Of a stretch of 59,762 bases of DNA, positions 36,159 to 48,942 are shown piece by piece. A program made the position numbers and the translations under genes. The notes beneath the pieces were generated by a model. It was not told the origin of the DNA, ran no database searches, and was given only the letters and a program-made list of their open reading frames with translations. Positions within the stretch are counted from its first letter, which is position 1. Each line of letters starts with the position of its first letter. This stretch comes from Pseudomonadota bacterium (GTDB lineage Bacteria > Pseudomonadota > Gammaproteobacteria > Steroidobacterales > Woeseiaceae), in assembly GCA_022563255.1 (NCBI GenBank), contig JADFNS010000019.1:1-59762 (forward strand), written 5' to 3'.

Positions 36159-36857
36159 TCAAAACCGGCCCTCGGAATCATGCCGGCGTTTTTGCCGGCG
36201 TCGCCTTGCCGCCAGTTGCGGTTCCGCCATCGCGATGGCCCGTGCCTGGAAAGCGTACTCGATCGTCCCGATCATCCACAGGAAATAGCCGATCAGTTCG
36301 ATGAACTCTTCGACGGCCAGTTCTATCACCGGGTTGTAATCTTCGCCGACTATCGACATCCACAAGCGCTCATTCCCGACCGTCAACGCGAACGCAAACA
36401 AAATGACGGCACCGGCAAACAACAGCGTCAACCCCGGCGATGGCCAGATTCGAGCGAGTGCAATTTGCATTCGCTTACGGTTCCGGTAGGTGTAGACAAT
36501 CGCCGGCGCCGCGACAATAACGACCAGCGCCTGCCACAGGTTCTCGACAATGAATCGATCAAAAAAGTAATCGAGCTCACGAATGAGGAATGCGAGCGCC
36601 AGGCCGCCGAACAAAACCGCAATGGGGCGTTGTGACGGGCAGTATCTGGCAACCCATCCCATCACGCCACCGCACATCACAAGGATGATCGCCTGAATAA
36701 TTTCGACCGGAGAATACTCGCTGGTGCCGAACTGATCGGACTCGCTGACCGCGACGTGCAGTTTCAGGCTACCCGGGAACGCAATTTCCATCTGCGTCAA
36801 TGCCCAAGTTACGAAGGCTATGGCAATGAAATACAACAAGTAGCGGACCCAGGCCAT
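36159..36857 (-). CDS. Predicted inner-membrane protein, function unknown
   Basis: A 232-residue frame with about six membrane helices, an acidic loop between the first two and a very basic C-terminal tail (AARRRRQKRRHDSEGRF), so the C-terminus is probably cytosolic. The patterns FLIRELDYFFDRF and PVIELAVEEFIELIGYFLW carry conserved-looking acidic residues inside membrane regions. I do not recognise the family. It stands between lptE (197-base gap) and cysS (39-base gap). Confidence 0.7.
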   Translation of the reverse strand: MAWVRYLLYFIAIAFVTWALTQMEIAFPGSLKLHVAVSESDQFGTSEYSPVEIIQAIILVMCGGVMGWVARYCPSQRPIAVLFGGLALAFLIRELDYFFDRFIVENLWQALVVIVAAPAIVYTYRNRKRMQIALARIWPSPGLTLLFAGAVILFAFALTVGNERLWMSIVGEDYNPVIELAVEEFIELIGYFLWMIGTIEYAFQARAIAMAEPQLAARRRRQKRRHDSEGRF

Positions 36858-37054
36858 AGCAAACTATACACCGCAGCCGAATCGTCCACGCAGCCTGGAC
36901 GTCGGCTGCGCTGCTGCGCAAAGAAGACCATGATTTATAAGAGAGTTTTCCGCATCCTCGGCATTTTTTCGGAACCACTCCAGGGTACTCCCTAGCCTGA
37001 AACTGCCCGTGATGGGCGCCCCCTCATTTTCGACTTCAAGATCGAGGCCGTACG

Positions 37055-40001
<2,947 letters not shown>

Positions 40002-40055
40002 TCAGTGTTTGGCAAACCCGCAAGCCTACATGAACCCATTGCCGTTCGCAGCAGC

Positions 40056-41591
40056 TTAAAGGCCAGCGCGACTTCGAATCCAGAAGACGCCGAGGATCAG
40101 GAGGCACAGCCATACTACGGGCCAGTTGCCGTAAGTGGAATACAACGTCGATCCACGGTGCGATCGAATGTTCGCGGTCATGACGACCGACTCGAATTGC
40201 TTGCCGGTCTGCAGCAGCTCGCCAGCAGGTCCGATAAACGCGCTAATGCCGTCATTCGTCGCCCGGACCGCATAGCGACCAACTTCGAGCGCACGCATAC
40301 GCGCAATCTGAAGGTGTTGGTGCGGTGCGATGGAATCGCCGAACCAGGCATCGTTGCTGACATTGATCATCAGACCCGCCTCCGGAAACGCGTACAGCAA
40401 CTCTGTGCCAAACGCATCCTCGTAGCAGATCGAGACGGCAAGGCTGATACCGCTGTCCGTCCGCAGCAACGGCTGAACATCCTCACCTGCCGTCAGATCC
40501 GAGTACGGCAGGTTTTGCATGCGCAGCCACTCACGCACGGCTTCCGGTACCGGAAAATACTCGCCGAAGGGCACCAGGTGCCGCTTTCGATAAACCTGCC
40601 GCTCGGCGCCGCCCAATACCAGTACGCTGTTGAAAATGCGGCCTTCTTTACTGCGTGCAAAACTGCGCTCAAGAATGCCGAGCAATACCGTCTGTCCGTT
40701 ACGTCGGGCGTCACCAGCGACGATATCGAGATACTCAGCCACCTGGTCGTCCAGTGCCGGTATCGCAACCTCCGGCCAGACGATGAGGTCGCTTTCCGGC
40801 ACGCTCAGTGTCGCACTGCGGTAGAAATCCAGCGTCGGTTGGCGCTGCTCAGCGGTCCATTTCCTGTCCTGGGAAACGCCACCTTGCACAATCGTCGTAC
40901 GAATCACATTGCCGTACGGCTCCGTCCATTCCACGGCGCCGAGGATACCGCCAGCTGCCCAGGGCAATGCGACGATGACCAGCGCGATCACGCGCTGCGT
41001 GCCGGACGTCAAAATCACGGTCAGAATTGCCGCCGTGCTAATCATCAGCATGAGCGACACGCCGTAGATACCCAGGACCGGCGCCCACCCGGCGAGCGGC
41101 GAGTCGATCTGACTGTAGCCCAGCGCAAGCCACGGAAACCCTGTCAGCACCCAACCGCGCAACCACTCGAGCAGCACCCACGCGGCAGGACCGACCAGCA
41201 GCAAGCGCCACGGCTCGCCGTGCGACAAGTAACTCGTCAGCCAGCCGGCCACCCGAAAAAACGTCGCCATGATCACGGACAAGCCGATCATTAGCAGTAT
41301 GGCAATCCACAACGCCGCATTGCCGACCACATGAACGGATATATAGATCCAGTAAGTGCCGATCAGAAACAGCCCGAAGCCGAACCAGAAAAAATGTGCG
41401 CCTGCGTCCCTGGGGGAAACCGTCATTGCGACGAATAGCAGCGGCAGAGTCGCCACCGGAGCAAGCAGCGCGAACCCGGTGGGTGCGAAAATCAATGTGG
41501 TCGCGCAGCCAACGACGAACGCAATCAGCCTGCTGAAATTCGGCCAGTCCGCCGCGAGTAAAAACAGAAAGTGCTGATCTTTACTAGCCAC
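40056..41591 (-). CDS. lnt: Apolipoprotein N-acyltransferase
   Basis: This 511-residue inner-membrane enzyme adds the third acyl chain to lipoproteins. The N-terminal half (about 1-215) has about seven helices. The C-terminal nitrilase domain shows VWPEVAIPA, YRKRHLVPFGEYFP and SICYEDAFG with the catalytic glutamate, lysine and cysteine. It follows corC by 4 bases, as in E. coli ybeY-corC-lnt, and serves LptE and other lipoproteins. Confidence 0.95.
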   Translation of the reverse strand: MASKDQHFLFLLAADWPNFSRLIAFVVGCATTLIFAPTGFALLAPVATLPLLFVAMTVSPRDAGAHFFWFGFGLFLIGTYWIYISVHVVGNAALWIAILLMIGLSVIMATFFRVAGWLTSYLSHGEPWRLLLVGPAAWVLLEWLRGWVLTGFPWLALGYSQIDSPLAGWAPVLGIYGVSLMLMISTAAILTVILTSGTQRVIALVIVALPWAAGGILGAVEWTEPYGNVIRTTIVQGGVSQDRKWTAEQRQPTLDFYRSATLSVPESDLIVWPEVAIPALDDQVAEYLDIVAGDARRNGQTVLLGILERSFARSKEGRIFNSVLVLGGAERQVYRKRHLVPFGEYFPVPEAVREWLRMQNLPYSDLTAGEDVQPLLRTDSGISLAVSICYEDAFGTELLYAFPEAGLMINVSNDAWFGDSIAPHQHLQIARMRALEVGRYAVRATNDGISAFIGPAGELLQTGKQFESVVMTANIRSHRGSTLYSTYGNWPVVWLCLLILGVFWIRSRAGL

Positions 41592-41595
41592 GAGG

Positions 41596-42447
41596 TCAGC
41601 TCTCGTTGCGCTGTACCTGCAGCGCGTCTATGCGCCGTTTATCGGCCTTGATCACCGCGAATTCGAACCCGCCAAACGTGACCGACTCGCCGCGCCGCGG
41701 CAACCTGCCCAGCTCATGCATTACCAGGCCACCGATCGTGTCGTACTCGTCATCGTCCAGCGCGCATTCGAAGTAGTCGTTGAATTCCTCGACTCGAGTC
41801 AATGCCCGTACGGCGAAACTGGGTTTGCCGTTACGATCGCCATCGGGACGGATGAATGCCGCTTCTTGCTGGTCATGCTCATCGTCGATTTCACCGACGA
41901 TTTCCTCAAGCACGTCTTCGATCGTCAACAAACCGGCAACGCCGCCGTATTCATCAACAACAATTGCCATGTGATTGTGGCTGGCGCGAAACTCCTTCAG
42001 AAGAGCGTTGAGACGTTTCGATTCCGGTATCACTGCGGCGGGCCGCAGCAGTTTTTGTATTGTCAGTTGCCGCGCCTCATCGCGGCCGAAATAACGCAAC
42101 AGGTCCTTGGCCAGCAAAATACCCAGCACCTCGTCGCGGTCGGCGCCAATGACCGGAAATCGGGAATGGCCGGACGCAACGATCAAAGACAGCATTTCAT
42201 CGAATTCCTGTTCGATCTCAATGACGATCATTTGCGACCGCGGCACCATGACTTCCCGCACCTGGGTCTCGGATACCTCAAGCACGCCGGCGAGCATGCT
42301 TTTCTCTTCCGCGTCGAGGTCAACTTCGGTTTGAATAACGGCCTGAATTTCTTTGCGGCTCCAGGGTCCGCCCCTGATCGCTCGCGCGACGCGCGCAATC
42401 AGTCCGCGTGTACCCGAGCCGCCGGTACCTGGGGGTTTGTCGTTCAT
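41596..42447 (-). CDS. corC: HlyC/CorC family CBS-domain protein
   Basis: This 283-residue cytosolic protein has two CBS domains (about 75-190; [37 protein letters not shown] and a second copy with [22 protein letters not shown]) and a CorC/HlyC transporter-associated C-terminal domain (about 205-283). CorC is linked to magnesium and cobalt efflux through CorA, though its direct role is debated. It lies between ybeY and lnt. Confidence 0.93.
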   Translation of the reverse strand: MNDKPPGTGGSGTRGLIARVARAIRGGPWSRKEIQAVIQTEVDLDAEEKSMLAGVLEVSETQVREVMVPRSQMIVIEIEQEFDEMLSLIVASGHSRFPVIGADRDEVLGILLAKDLLRYFGRDEARQLTIQKLLRPAAVIPESKRLNALLKEFRASHNHMAIVVDEYGGVAGLLTIEDVLEEIVGEIDDEHDQQEAAFIRPDGDRNGKPSFAVRALTRVEEFNDYFECALDDDEYDTIGGLVMHELGRLPRRGESVTFGGFEFAVIKADKRRIDALQVQRNES

Positions 42448-42462
42448 ATGCTTTAAATTGTA

Positions 42463-42945
42463 TCAGGTCTCTTGCGGAGACTCTCCATAGGGATTGGCGA
42501 TGCCGAGATCGGCCAATATCGCTGTCTCCAGTCCTTCCATTTCAAGAGCAGCGTCATCTTTCTCATGATCGAAGCCCAGCAGATGCAAGGTTCCGTGCAC
42601 CACCATATGTGCCCAGTGTGCGCCACAGGACTTGCCCTGCTGCTGCGCTTCATCGCGTACGATCGAGGCGCACACCACGACATCACCAAGTGGCCTCGCC
42701 ACATCCACCGGCAGTCCATCTATTTCGCCGGCAGGGAATGACAAAACGTTGGTCGGCGCATCTTCGTGCCGAAAGTCGCGATTCAGCGCCTGCATCTCGC
42801 TGGCGTCAACCACACGAACGGATACTTCGTGTTCGCTGCCGCGGCCCACTGCAATGATGGTGCGATTCACCCAGTTCGAAATGTCATTCGATCCGGGGGC
42901 GCCGTCATCTTTGCATGCAAACTGAACGTCAATTCGGGCGGTCAT
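42463..42945 (-). CDS. ybeY: Endoribonuclease YbeY
   Basis: Starting at the ATG at 42945 (MTARIDVQFACKDDG), the protein has 160 residues. The zinc triad is readable as H117, H121 and H127 in HGTLHLLGFDH. It matures 16S rRNA and takes part in ribosome quality control. It overlaps phoH by 17 bases; phoH-ybeY-corC-lnt is the standard gammaproteobacterial order. Confidence 0.95.
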   Translation of the reverse strand: MTARIDVQFACKDDGAPGSNDISNWVNRTIIAVGRGSEHEVSVRVVDASEMQALNRDFRHEDAPTNVLSFPAGEIDGLPVDVARPLGDVVVCASIVRDEAQQQGKSCGAHWAHMVVHGTLHLLGFDHEKDDAALEMEGLETAILADLGIANPYGESPQET

Positions 42946-43906
42946 CTTCTTCGTAGGCTTCGACGATACGCTGCACAAGCTCATGACGAACGACATCTCT
43001 GGAGTTAAAGTACGTGAACGCGATACCCTTCACATTCCGCAACACGTCGGCGGCGTTTTTGAGCCCCGACATCTGCCCCGCCGGCAAATCGATTTGCGTC
43101 ACGTCGCCCGTCACGACGGCGCACGAGCCAAAACCGATGCGTGTCAGGAACATTTTCATCTGCTCGATGCTGGTATTCTGCGCCTCGTCGAGAATCACAA
43201 ACGATTCGTTCAGCGAACGACCGCGCATAAATGCCAGCGGCGCGATTTCAATAATATTGCGTTCGATCAATTGCGTGACACGCTCTGCACCGACCATGTC
43301 GTATAATGCGTCGTACATCGGTCGCAGATACGGGTCCACTTTTTGCGATAAATCACCGGGCAGAAACCCGAGTCGCTCGCCCGCTTCAACGGCGGGACGC
43401 ACAAGTACGATGCGCTTGACCTGCTCGTTCTCGAGCGCATCGATTGCGCTGGCCACGGCGAGATAAGTCTTGCCCGTACCAGCCGGACCGATCGCGATCG
43501 CCAGATCATGGTCGCGTATGTTGCGCAGGAAATCCGTCTGATTTACGCCACGCGGCCGAATCAGCTTGCGGGGCGTCTGAATCGTTACAATATCGTCGTT
43601 GGCGACGGCGGTCGCTTGCATCTGGGTATCATCCATAAACGTCTCCTGCAACAGCATATGTACGCGCTCAGGATCCAGTCGCTCCTTGTCGGTCATTGCA
43701 AACAGCGACAATAATACGTTGCCACCGATCTCGGCCGCACCCGGTTTCCCCGTAATCCGGAAGCGATTGCCGCGACTGGCAATTTCGACCTCCAGGCGGC
43801 GTTCGATTTGTCGCAGGTGTTCATCAAATTGACCGCAAAGATTGGCGAGGCGGTTATTGTCGGCAGGCTCGAGAAGAACGTCCCGAGAAATCTGGGCAGC
43901 ATTCAA
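42929..43906 (-). CDS. ybeZ: PhoH-like ATPase (YbeZ)
   Basis: This 325-residue protein has an N-terminal region of about 100 residues, then a PhoH P-loop ATPase domain with GPAGTGKTYLA, VLVRPAVEAGERLGFLPGD, FVILDEAQNTS and GDVTQIDLP. The YbeZ branch works with YbeY in rRNA maturation. The predicted start at 43906 is preceded by about 106 bases after miaB, where the promoter may lie. Confidence 0.94.
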   Translation of the reverse strand: MNAAQISRDVLLEPADNNRLANLCGQFDEHLRQIERRLEVEIASRGNRFRITGKPGAAEIGGNVLLSLFAMTDKERLDPERVHMLLQETFMDDTQMQATAVANDDIVTIQTPRKLIRPRGVNQTDFLRNIRDHDLAIAIGPAGTGKTYLAVASAIDALENEQVKRIVLVRPAVEAGERLGFLPGDLSQKVDPYLRPMYDALYDMVGAERVTQLIERNIIEIAPLAFMRGRSLNESFVILDEAQNTSIEQMKMFLTRIGFGSCAVVTGDVTQIDLPAGQMSGLKNAADVLRNVKGIAFTYFNSRDVVRHELVQRIVEAYEEDDRPN

Positions 43907-44012
43907 AATCTGTATTTAAAACCTCGGCGTAACTGGCCACCTGTCAGGAACGCAGGGGCGAGGCCAAGTCTGGCCAAAAATCTATCAAGGCAATAGATCA
44001 TTGCTTCACAGA

Positions 44013-45347
44013 CTACGCTGCAGCCTGATTGTTGGCAAGTCGCCCGCGCAGCGAGTTGGGTAACGCTTCTGTCACGACGACGTCGATGAATGTACCGATA
44101 CAGGACGCATCCGCGTCGAAATTCACCCATCGATTATTCTCCGTGCGTCCGGACACCTGAAAATCGCTTTTCCTGGAAAGCTTTTCTACGAGCACGCGTT
44201 GCGTCGTGCCTATCATCGCGCGACTGATATTCATGGCCTGCTGGTTGATGCGTTCCTGCAATATCCGCAGCCGTTCTTTCTTTACCTGCATGGGAGTGTC
44301 ATCTGCGAGGCCCGCCGCCGGCGTACCCGGACGTGCGCTGTAGACGAAGCTGAAGGACTGGTCGAAGCCCATCTCGGCGATCAGGTTCATCAGTGCTTCA
44401 AAGTCGTTGTCGGTCTCGCCGGGAAACCCGACAATAAAATCGGACGCCAGCGACATTCCGGGCCGCGCCTCACGAAGTTTACGAATCTTGTGCTTGTACT
44501 CCAGGATCGTGTGCCCGCGCTTCATCGCAGCAAGTATGCGATCGGAGCCGTGCTGCACCGGCAGATGCAGATAACTTGCGAGTTTCGGAACCTCAGCGTA
44601 CGCCTGAATCAGGCTGTCGGTGAATTCCACGGGGTGCGACGTCGTAAAACGGATGCGATCGATGCCATCGATTTCAGCAACGTAATAGATGAGCGTTGCC
44701 AGATCGGCGATCTGACCGTCGTGCATCGGGCCCCGATACGCGTTGACATTTTGACCAAGCAGATTCACCTCGCGCACGCCCTGCCCGGCAAGCTTGGCAA
44801 TCTCTACAATGACGTCATCGAACGGCCGGTTGATTTCCTCGCCGCGCGTATACGGCACCACACAAAAACTGCAGTACTTGCTGCAGCCTTCCATGACGGA
44901 AACGAACGCCGTCGGGCCTTCAGCACGAGGCTCAGGCAGGCAATCAAACTTTTCGATTTCCGGAAACGAAATATCCACGACCGAGCTACCCGTTTTCGCG
45001 GCGGCATCAAGCAACTCGGGTATGCGATGCAGGGTCTGCGGACCGAAGACGATATCAACAAACGGCGCCCGTTTGATGATGCCCTCACCTTCCTGACTCG
45101 CGACACAGCCGCCAACGCCGATTTTTATGTTCGGGTTCTTTTCCTTGAGCTGCCGCCAGCGACCCAGCTCGGAAAACACCTTCTCCTGCGCCTTTTCGCG
45201 AATCGAGCACGTATTGACGAGCAACAGGTCGGCGTCCTCAGGAGTCGCGGTCAATTCGTAACCGTGGGACTCACGCAGCACGTCCGCCATTTTCGACGAG
45301 TCGTACTCGTTCATCTGACAGCCCATTGTCTTGATGTACAGTTTCAC
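44013..45347 (-). CDS. miaB: tRNA-2-methylthio-N6-dimethylallyladenosine synthase MiaB
   Basis: This 444-residue radical-SAM methylthiotransferase modifies i6A37 of tRNA. The N-terminal UPF0004 domain starts [19 protein letters not shown]. The radical-SAM cluster [17 protein letters not shown] is about residue 155 and the TRAM domain is at the C-terminus. Both cluster-binding cysteine sets are intact. It overlaps sat-cysC by 4 bases. Confidence 0.96.
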   Translation of the reverse strand: MKLYIKTMGCQMNEYDSSKMADVLRESHGYELTATPEDADLLLVNTCSIREKAQEKVFSELGRWRQLKEKNPNIKIGVGGCVASQEGEGIIKRAPFVDIVFGPQTLHRIPELLDAAAKTGSSVVDISFPEIEKFDCLPEPRAEGPTAFVSVMEGCSKYCSFCVVPYTRGEEINRPFDDVIVEIAKLAGQGVREVNLLGQNVNAYRGPMHDGQIADLATLIYYVAEIDGIDRIRFTTSHPVEFTDSLIQAYAEVPKLASYLHLPVQHGSDRILAAMKRGHTILEYKHKIRKLREARPGMSLASDFIVGFPGETDNDFEALMNLIAEMGFDQSFSFVYSARPGTPAAGLADDTPMQVKKERLRILQERINQQAMNISRAMIGTTQRVLVEKLSRKSDFQVSGRTENNRWVNFDADASCIGTFIDVVVTEALPNSLRGRLANNQAAA

Positions 45348-47056
45348 TGAATAAAACCCATGCTCTCCAGCTTTACCAAAATTCGGTGCGCGGCGAAATC
45401 AGGTGAAATCCCCACCGTGTCGATGACAATTTCGGCCTTTTCAGGTACCTCGTAAGGATCGCTGATACCCGTAAACTCTTTGATCTTACCGGCCCTGGCA
45501 CGTGCGTACAGCCCTTTGCGATCGCGCTGCTCGCAGACCTCCAGCGACGTTGACACGTAGATTTCCAAGAATCCACCGACGGGCTCGATCATCGCACGAA
45601 CCGCACGGCGCGTTAGAGTATACGGCGCAATGGGTGCGCAGATAGCCACGCCACCGTTCCTGGTGATTTCACTGGCCACATAGCCGATGCGCCGAATATG
45701 CAGATCGCGGTGTTTTTGCGAGAACCCCAACTCGCTCGACAGGTTTTTTCTGACGATATCGCCATCGAGCAGGCTGATCTGCCGTCCGCCAATTTCCATG
45801 AGTTTCGACACCAGCGCATTGGCAATCGTTGATTTTCCGGAGCCCGACAAGCCAGTGAAAAACACGGTATAACCCTGCTTGTGACGCGGCGGGTGCGTGC
45901 GACGCAACTCGGCCACGACCTCCGGGAACGAGAACCAGTCCGGAATTGCGAGGCCTTCCTGCAGGCGCCGGCGCAGCTCCGTTCCCGATATATTGAGCAC
46001 CGAGTCGTCATCGGTTGCGTCGTCAATCGGGATGTATTGCGCCTTGTTCTGCGCGTACACCATCATGCGAAATGGCACCATGGAGATATCGAGCTCTTCC
46101 TGATGCTCCTGAAGCAGTTCCTGCGCGTCGTAAGGGCCGTAGAAATCCTCGCCATCTTTGTTCTTGCCTGGACCCGCATGATCCCGCCCGATAACAATGT
46201 GCGTACAACCGAAGTTCTTGCGGATGATCGCGTGCCAGAGCGCTTCGCGGGGACCACCCATGCGCATCGCCAGCGGCAGCAGCGATAAAACAGTCGTCTG
46301 CTCGGGATAGCGCTTCAGAATGTGCTCGTAGCAACGAACTCGCGTGTAGTGATCCACATCGCCCGGCTTCGTCATGCCAACGACCGGATGAATCAACAAG
46401 TTGGCTTCGACCTCCCGCGCCGCCAGGTGGGAAATTTCCTGATGGGCCCGGTGCATCGGATTGCGAGTCTGGAACGCAACGACCTTGCGCCAGCCCAGTT
46501 TCCTGAACCGCTCACGCATCTCCGCCGGGCTGTCTCGCAGGTGATTGAAATCGTAGTGCGTCGGTGCCGTCAGGCCTTTGAGTTTGCCGCTGACGTACAC
46601 GGGCATTGCGATATTGTTCAGGTAGTGGACGGCCGGATGCAATTCGTCGGTCGTGCCGAAAACGTCCTGCGCCTCGACGGCCTTGTCGGGCGTCCAGATA
46701 TCATCGACCTCGAGCGTCGCGATGATGACGCCCTCGAAATCACGCAAAGCGACCTTGTCGCCCGACTTGAGGTCGCCGGCAAACTCTTTGCTGACGTCCA
46801 GGGTGATCGGCATCGGCCACAGCACGCCGCTCGCAAGACGCAATCCGCTGACAACGGATTCGTAGTCGTCCTTGCCAAGGAATCCTTCCAGCGGCGAAAA
46901 CGCGCCGTTCAGCAACAACTCAATATCACACAACTGTCGCGCAGACAGATCCCAGGACGCGCAATCCTGCGCCGCCAGTTTCTCTATCTCAGCTGCATCT
47001 GGGTCCAGATAGAGATTCTTGAGTTCACCGCCGTGAGGCTCCTTGAGCGCACCCAT
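45344..47056 (-). CDS. Bifunctional sulfate adenylyltransferase / adenylylsulfate kinase
   Basis: This 570-residue protein joins an ATP sulfurylase (about 1-390) with [10 protein letters not shown] (196-205) and GRDHAGPG (290-297) to an APS kinase (about 395-570) with the P-loop GLSGSGKS (402-409) and [17 protein letters not shown]. It therefore makes PAPS from sulfate in two steps. The monomeric Sat type is used, not the CysDN heterodimer. It overlaps miaB by 4 bases, an unusual neighbour. PAPS could feed assimilation or sulfation; no reductase or sulfotransferase gene is in the window. Confidence 0.93.
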   Translation of the reverse strand: MGALKEPHGGELKNLYLDPDAAEIEKLAAQDCASWDLSARQLCDIELLLNGAFSPLEGFLGKDDYESVVSGLRLASGVLWPMPITLDVSKEFAGDLKSGDKVALRDFEGVIIATLEVDDIWTPDKAVEAQDVFGTTDELHPAVHYLNNIAMPVYVSGKLKGLTAPTHYDFNHLRDSPAEMRERFRKLGWRKVVAFQTRNPMHRAHQEISHLAAREVEANLLIHPVVGMTKPGDVDHYTRVRCYEHILKRYPEQTTVLSLLPLAMRMGGPREALWHAIIRKNFGCTHIVIGRDHAGPGKNKDGEDFYGPYDAQELLQEHQEELDISMVPFRMMVYAQNKAQYIPIDDATDDDSVLNISGTELRRRLQEGLAIPDWFSFPEVVAELRRTHPPRHKQGYTVFFTGLSGSGKSTIANALVSKLMEIGGRQISLLDGDIVRKNLSSELGFSQKHRDLHIRRIGYVASEITRNGGVAICAPIAPYTLTRRAVRAMIEPVGGFLEIYVSTSLEVCEQRDRKGLYARARAGKIKEFTGISDPYEVPEKAEIVIDTVGISPDFAAHRILVKLESMGFIQ

Positions 47057-47108
47057 TATGTCAGATCACCACGCGGCTTCAGTCGTATTGGCTGGGACTT
47101 AATTGTTA

Positions 47109-47567
47109 CTAAAATGGGATATCGTCGTCGAACTCATCGGGACCGGCCTGTGGAGGCGCATTAGAGCTGTCCTGGCCGCCACGGCTACCGCCACCTGAAC
47201 TGCCACTGTCGAAATCGCCCCCGCCACCGCCGCGGCCGCCGAGCATCTGCATTTCGTTGGCAACGATCTCCGTCGTATAACGGTCCTGACCGTCCTTGCC
47301 CTGCCACTTGCGCGTACGCAGTTTGCCTTCAATATAAACCGATGAACCCTTGCGCAGGTATTCGGCGGCGATCTCGGCCAACCGGTCGAACATCACGACG
47401 CGATGCCACTCGGTACGCTCTTTCTGCTCGCCCGTCTGCTTGTCTTTCCACGATTCGTTGGTCGCAATCGTAATATTGGTAACGGCCGAGCCGCTTGGCA
47501 TACTCCGCATCTCGGGGTCCCCTCCGAGATTGCCGATGATGATGACTTTATTGATTCCACGGGCCAT
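47109..47567 (-). CDS. ssb: Single-stranded DNA-binding protein
   Basis: The ATG at 47567 ([20 protein letters not shown]) gives 152 residues. The OB fold occupies about 1-110, then a glycine-rich linker ([23 protein letters not shown]) and the acidic tip DDDIPF that recruits replication and repair proteins. Upstream in-frame starts run across an inverted repeat and lack similarity. ssb beside an MFS transporter and uvrA is the pseudomonad/enterobacterial arrangement. Confidence 0.96.
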   Translation of the reverse strand: MARGINKVIIIGNLGGDPEMRSMPSGSAVTNITIATNESWKDKQTGEQKERTEWHRVVMFDRLAEIAAEYLRKGSSVYIEGKLRTRKWQGKDGQDRYTTEIVANEMQMLGGRGGGGGDFDSGSSGGGSRGGQDSSNAPPQAGPDEFDDDIPF

Positions 47568-47604
47568 ACCGGTTCCCTGTCTTAAAGTTCTGTAATTATT
47601 GTGA

Positions 47605-47623
47605 CTCGCCACAGTTTGGCGAG
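47605..47623. repeat. Inverted repeat upstream of ssb
   Basis: CTCGCCA (47605-47611) and TGGCGAG (47617-47623) are separated by five bases. It lies 38 bases before the ssb start and 46 bases after the MFS stop. Lacking a T-run it is not a clear terminator; it may be an operator or an mRNA hairpin ahead of ssb. Confidence 0.4.
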
Positions 47624-47668
47624 GGGGCACTATTGTAGTGCCTGCCCACCTAAATACCAGCCCGGTTT

Positions 47669-48865
47669 CTACAAAGACTCCGCTGATTCGGCGCGCCGCG
47701 AGCGGCCAAAACCCTGCAGTGCCAGCCATATGCTCGCCAACAACGCGCACACGAAAAACACGTCCGCCGGTCGCCCCTGACCCAGGAAGAGGCCACCGAG
47801 CAAACCGCCGGCGAAGGCGCCAAGAAACTGGGCACTCGAAAACACGCCCAGCGACGCGCCGCGAATCTCGTTGTTCGCCAGCACCGACAGCCGCGCAGGC
47901 AACGCAGCCTCAAGAAAATTGAAACCACCAAAGTAAAGCACCAGGGCAAAAAACACGGGAGCCGCTGAGAAACCCAAAAACGCGAGCACGAGCTGTGCCG
48001 CGAGAACAAAGCTGACAGCCAAGCCGATGAGGTGCCCGCGGCCCTGACGGTGATCTTTCAGAATCATCGGCACGGAAATCAACAGCGATAGCAACAACGA
48101 CCCGATGTACATCTTCCAGTGATCCGTCAACACCATGCCAAGGCGACGACTCAGCAGGAATGGCAAGGCGACAAAGGTCGCCGTCATGATCGTGTGCAGC
48201 AGAAACACGTAACTGTCCACGCGCAGCAGATCGACGCGAAATGCCGGCACGATGCTCCAGCTAGCGCTCCTTCGCGGACGCGGGATTTTCGGTAGCAGTT
48301 GCAGCAACGCTCCCGCCACCAGCGCGAGTGCGGCCGCCACCCAAAACAGCGAGCGCACCCCGTAATGAGCTGCGATCAGCGGCCCGCCGACCATCGCGAG
48401 CGCAAACGACACGCCCATGCCAATACCGAACACCGCCATTGAGCGCGTGCGCACCTGCGCACGGGTCGCGTCGGTGATCAACGCCGTCAAGGTTGCGGAT
48501 ATCGCGCCTGCGCCTTGCAGCAGCCGGCCGGCGATGACTCCGTAGATGGTGTCGCTGACCGCGGCGAGTGCGCTGCCCGCGGCAAAGATCGCAAGACCCA
48601 CGAGAATAACCGGAATCCTGCCGACTCGATCCGACAGCGCTCCGAGCGGTATCTGAAACCCGGCCTGCGTCAGTCCGTAGGCGCCAACAGCCAGCCCGAT
48701 GAGCAGTGGCGTCGCGCCTTCAAGGTCCGCCGCATACAGCGACAGCACCGGCAACAGCGCAAACAGCCCGAACATGCGGATCATCGAAATGAGCGCAATA
48801 ACACCTACCGAGCGACGTTCGGACGCCAACATCAAGACTTTGCCAACGGGTTTCTCTGCGGTCAT
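47669..48865 (-). CDS. Major facilitator superfamily transporter (YajR-like)
   Basis: This 398-residue protein has twelve predicted helices. The MFS motif between helices 2 and 3 is [15 protein letters not shown] and the motif C region lies in [28 protein letters not shown] sequence around 120-145. It matches the proton-driven drug-efflux-type transporters encoded between ssb and uvrA in many gammaproteobacteria. The extra C-terminal ferredoxin-like domain of YajR is absent. The substrate cannot be told from sequence. Confidence 0.88.
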   Translation of the reverse strand: MTAEKPVGKVLMLASERRSVGVIALISMIRMFGLFALLPVLSLYAADLEGATPLLIGLAVGAYGLTQAGFQIPLGALSDRVGRIPVILVGLAIFAAGSALAAVSDTIYGVIAGRLLQGAGAISATLTALITDATRAQVRTRSMAVFGIGMGVSFALAMVGGPLIAAHYGVRSLFWVAAALALVAGALLQLLPKIPRPRRSASWSIVPAFRVDLLRVDSYVFLLHTIMTATFVALPFLLSRRLGMVLTDHWKMYIGSLLLSLLISVPMILKDHRQGRGHLIGLAVSFVLAAQLVLAFLGFSAAPVFFALVLYFGGFNFLEAALPARLSVLANNEIRGASLGVFSSAQFLGAFAGGLLGGLFLGQGRPADVFFVCALLASIWLALQGFGRSRRAESAESL

Positions 48866-48942
48866 TCATAGGGTTCCTTTGCGCCGCGGATGGGCGGCGG
48901 CGTATATTAGCAGGTTGGCCGAACAGCACTGCAAACTTGAAT

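Noticed and set aside
44199..45350. A 383-codon plus-strand frame opposite miaB
   Set aside because: It is antisense to an intact miaB with all motifs, and the translation has no domain pattern.
48866..48942. Possible LexA box in the uvrA upstream region
   Set aside because: No CTGT-N8-ACAG match is present between the MFS and uvrA starts, so SOS control cannot be claimed.
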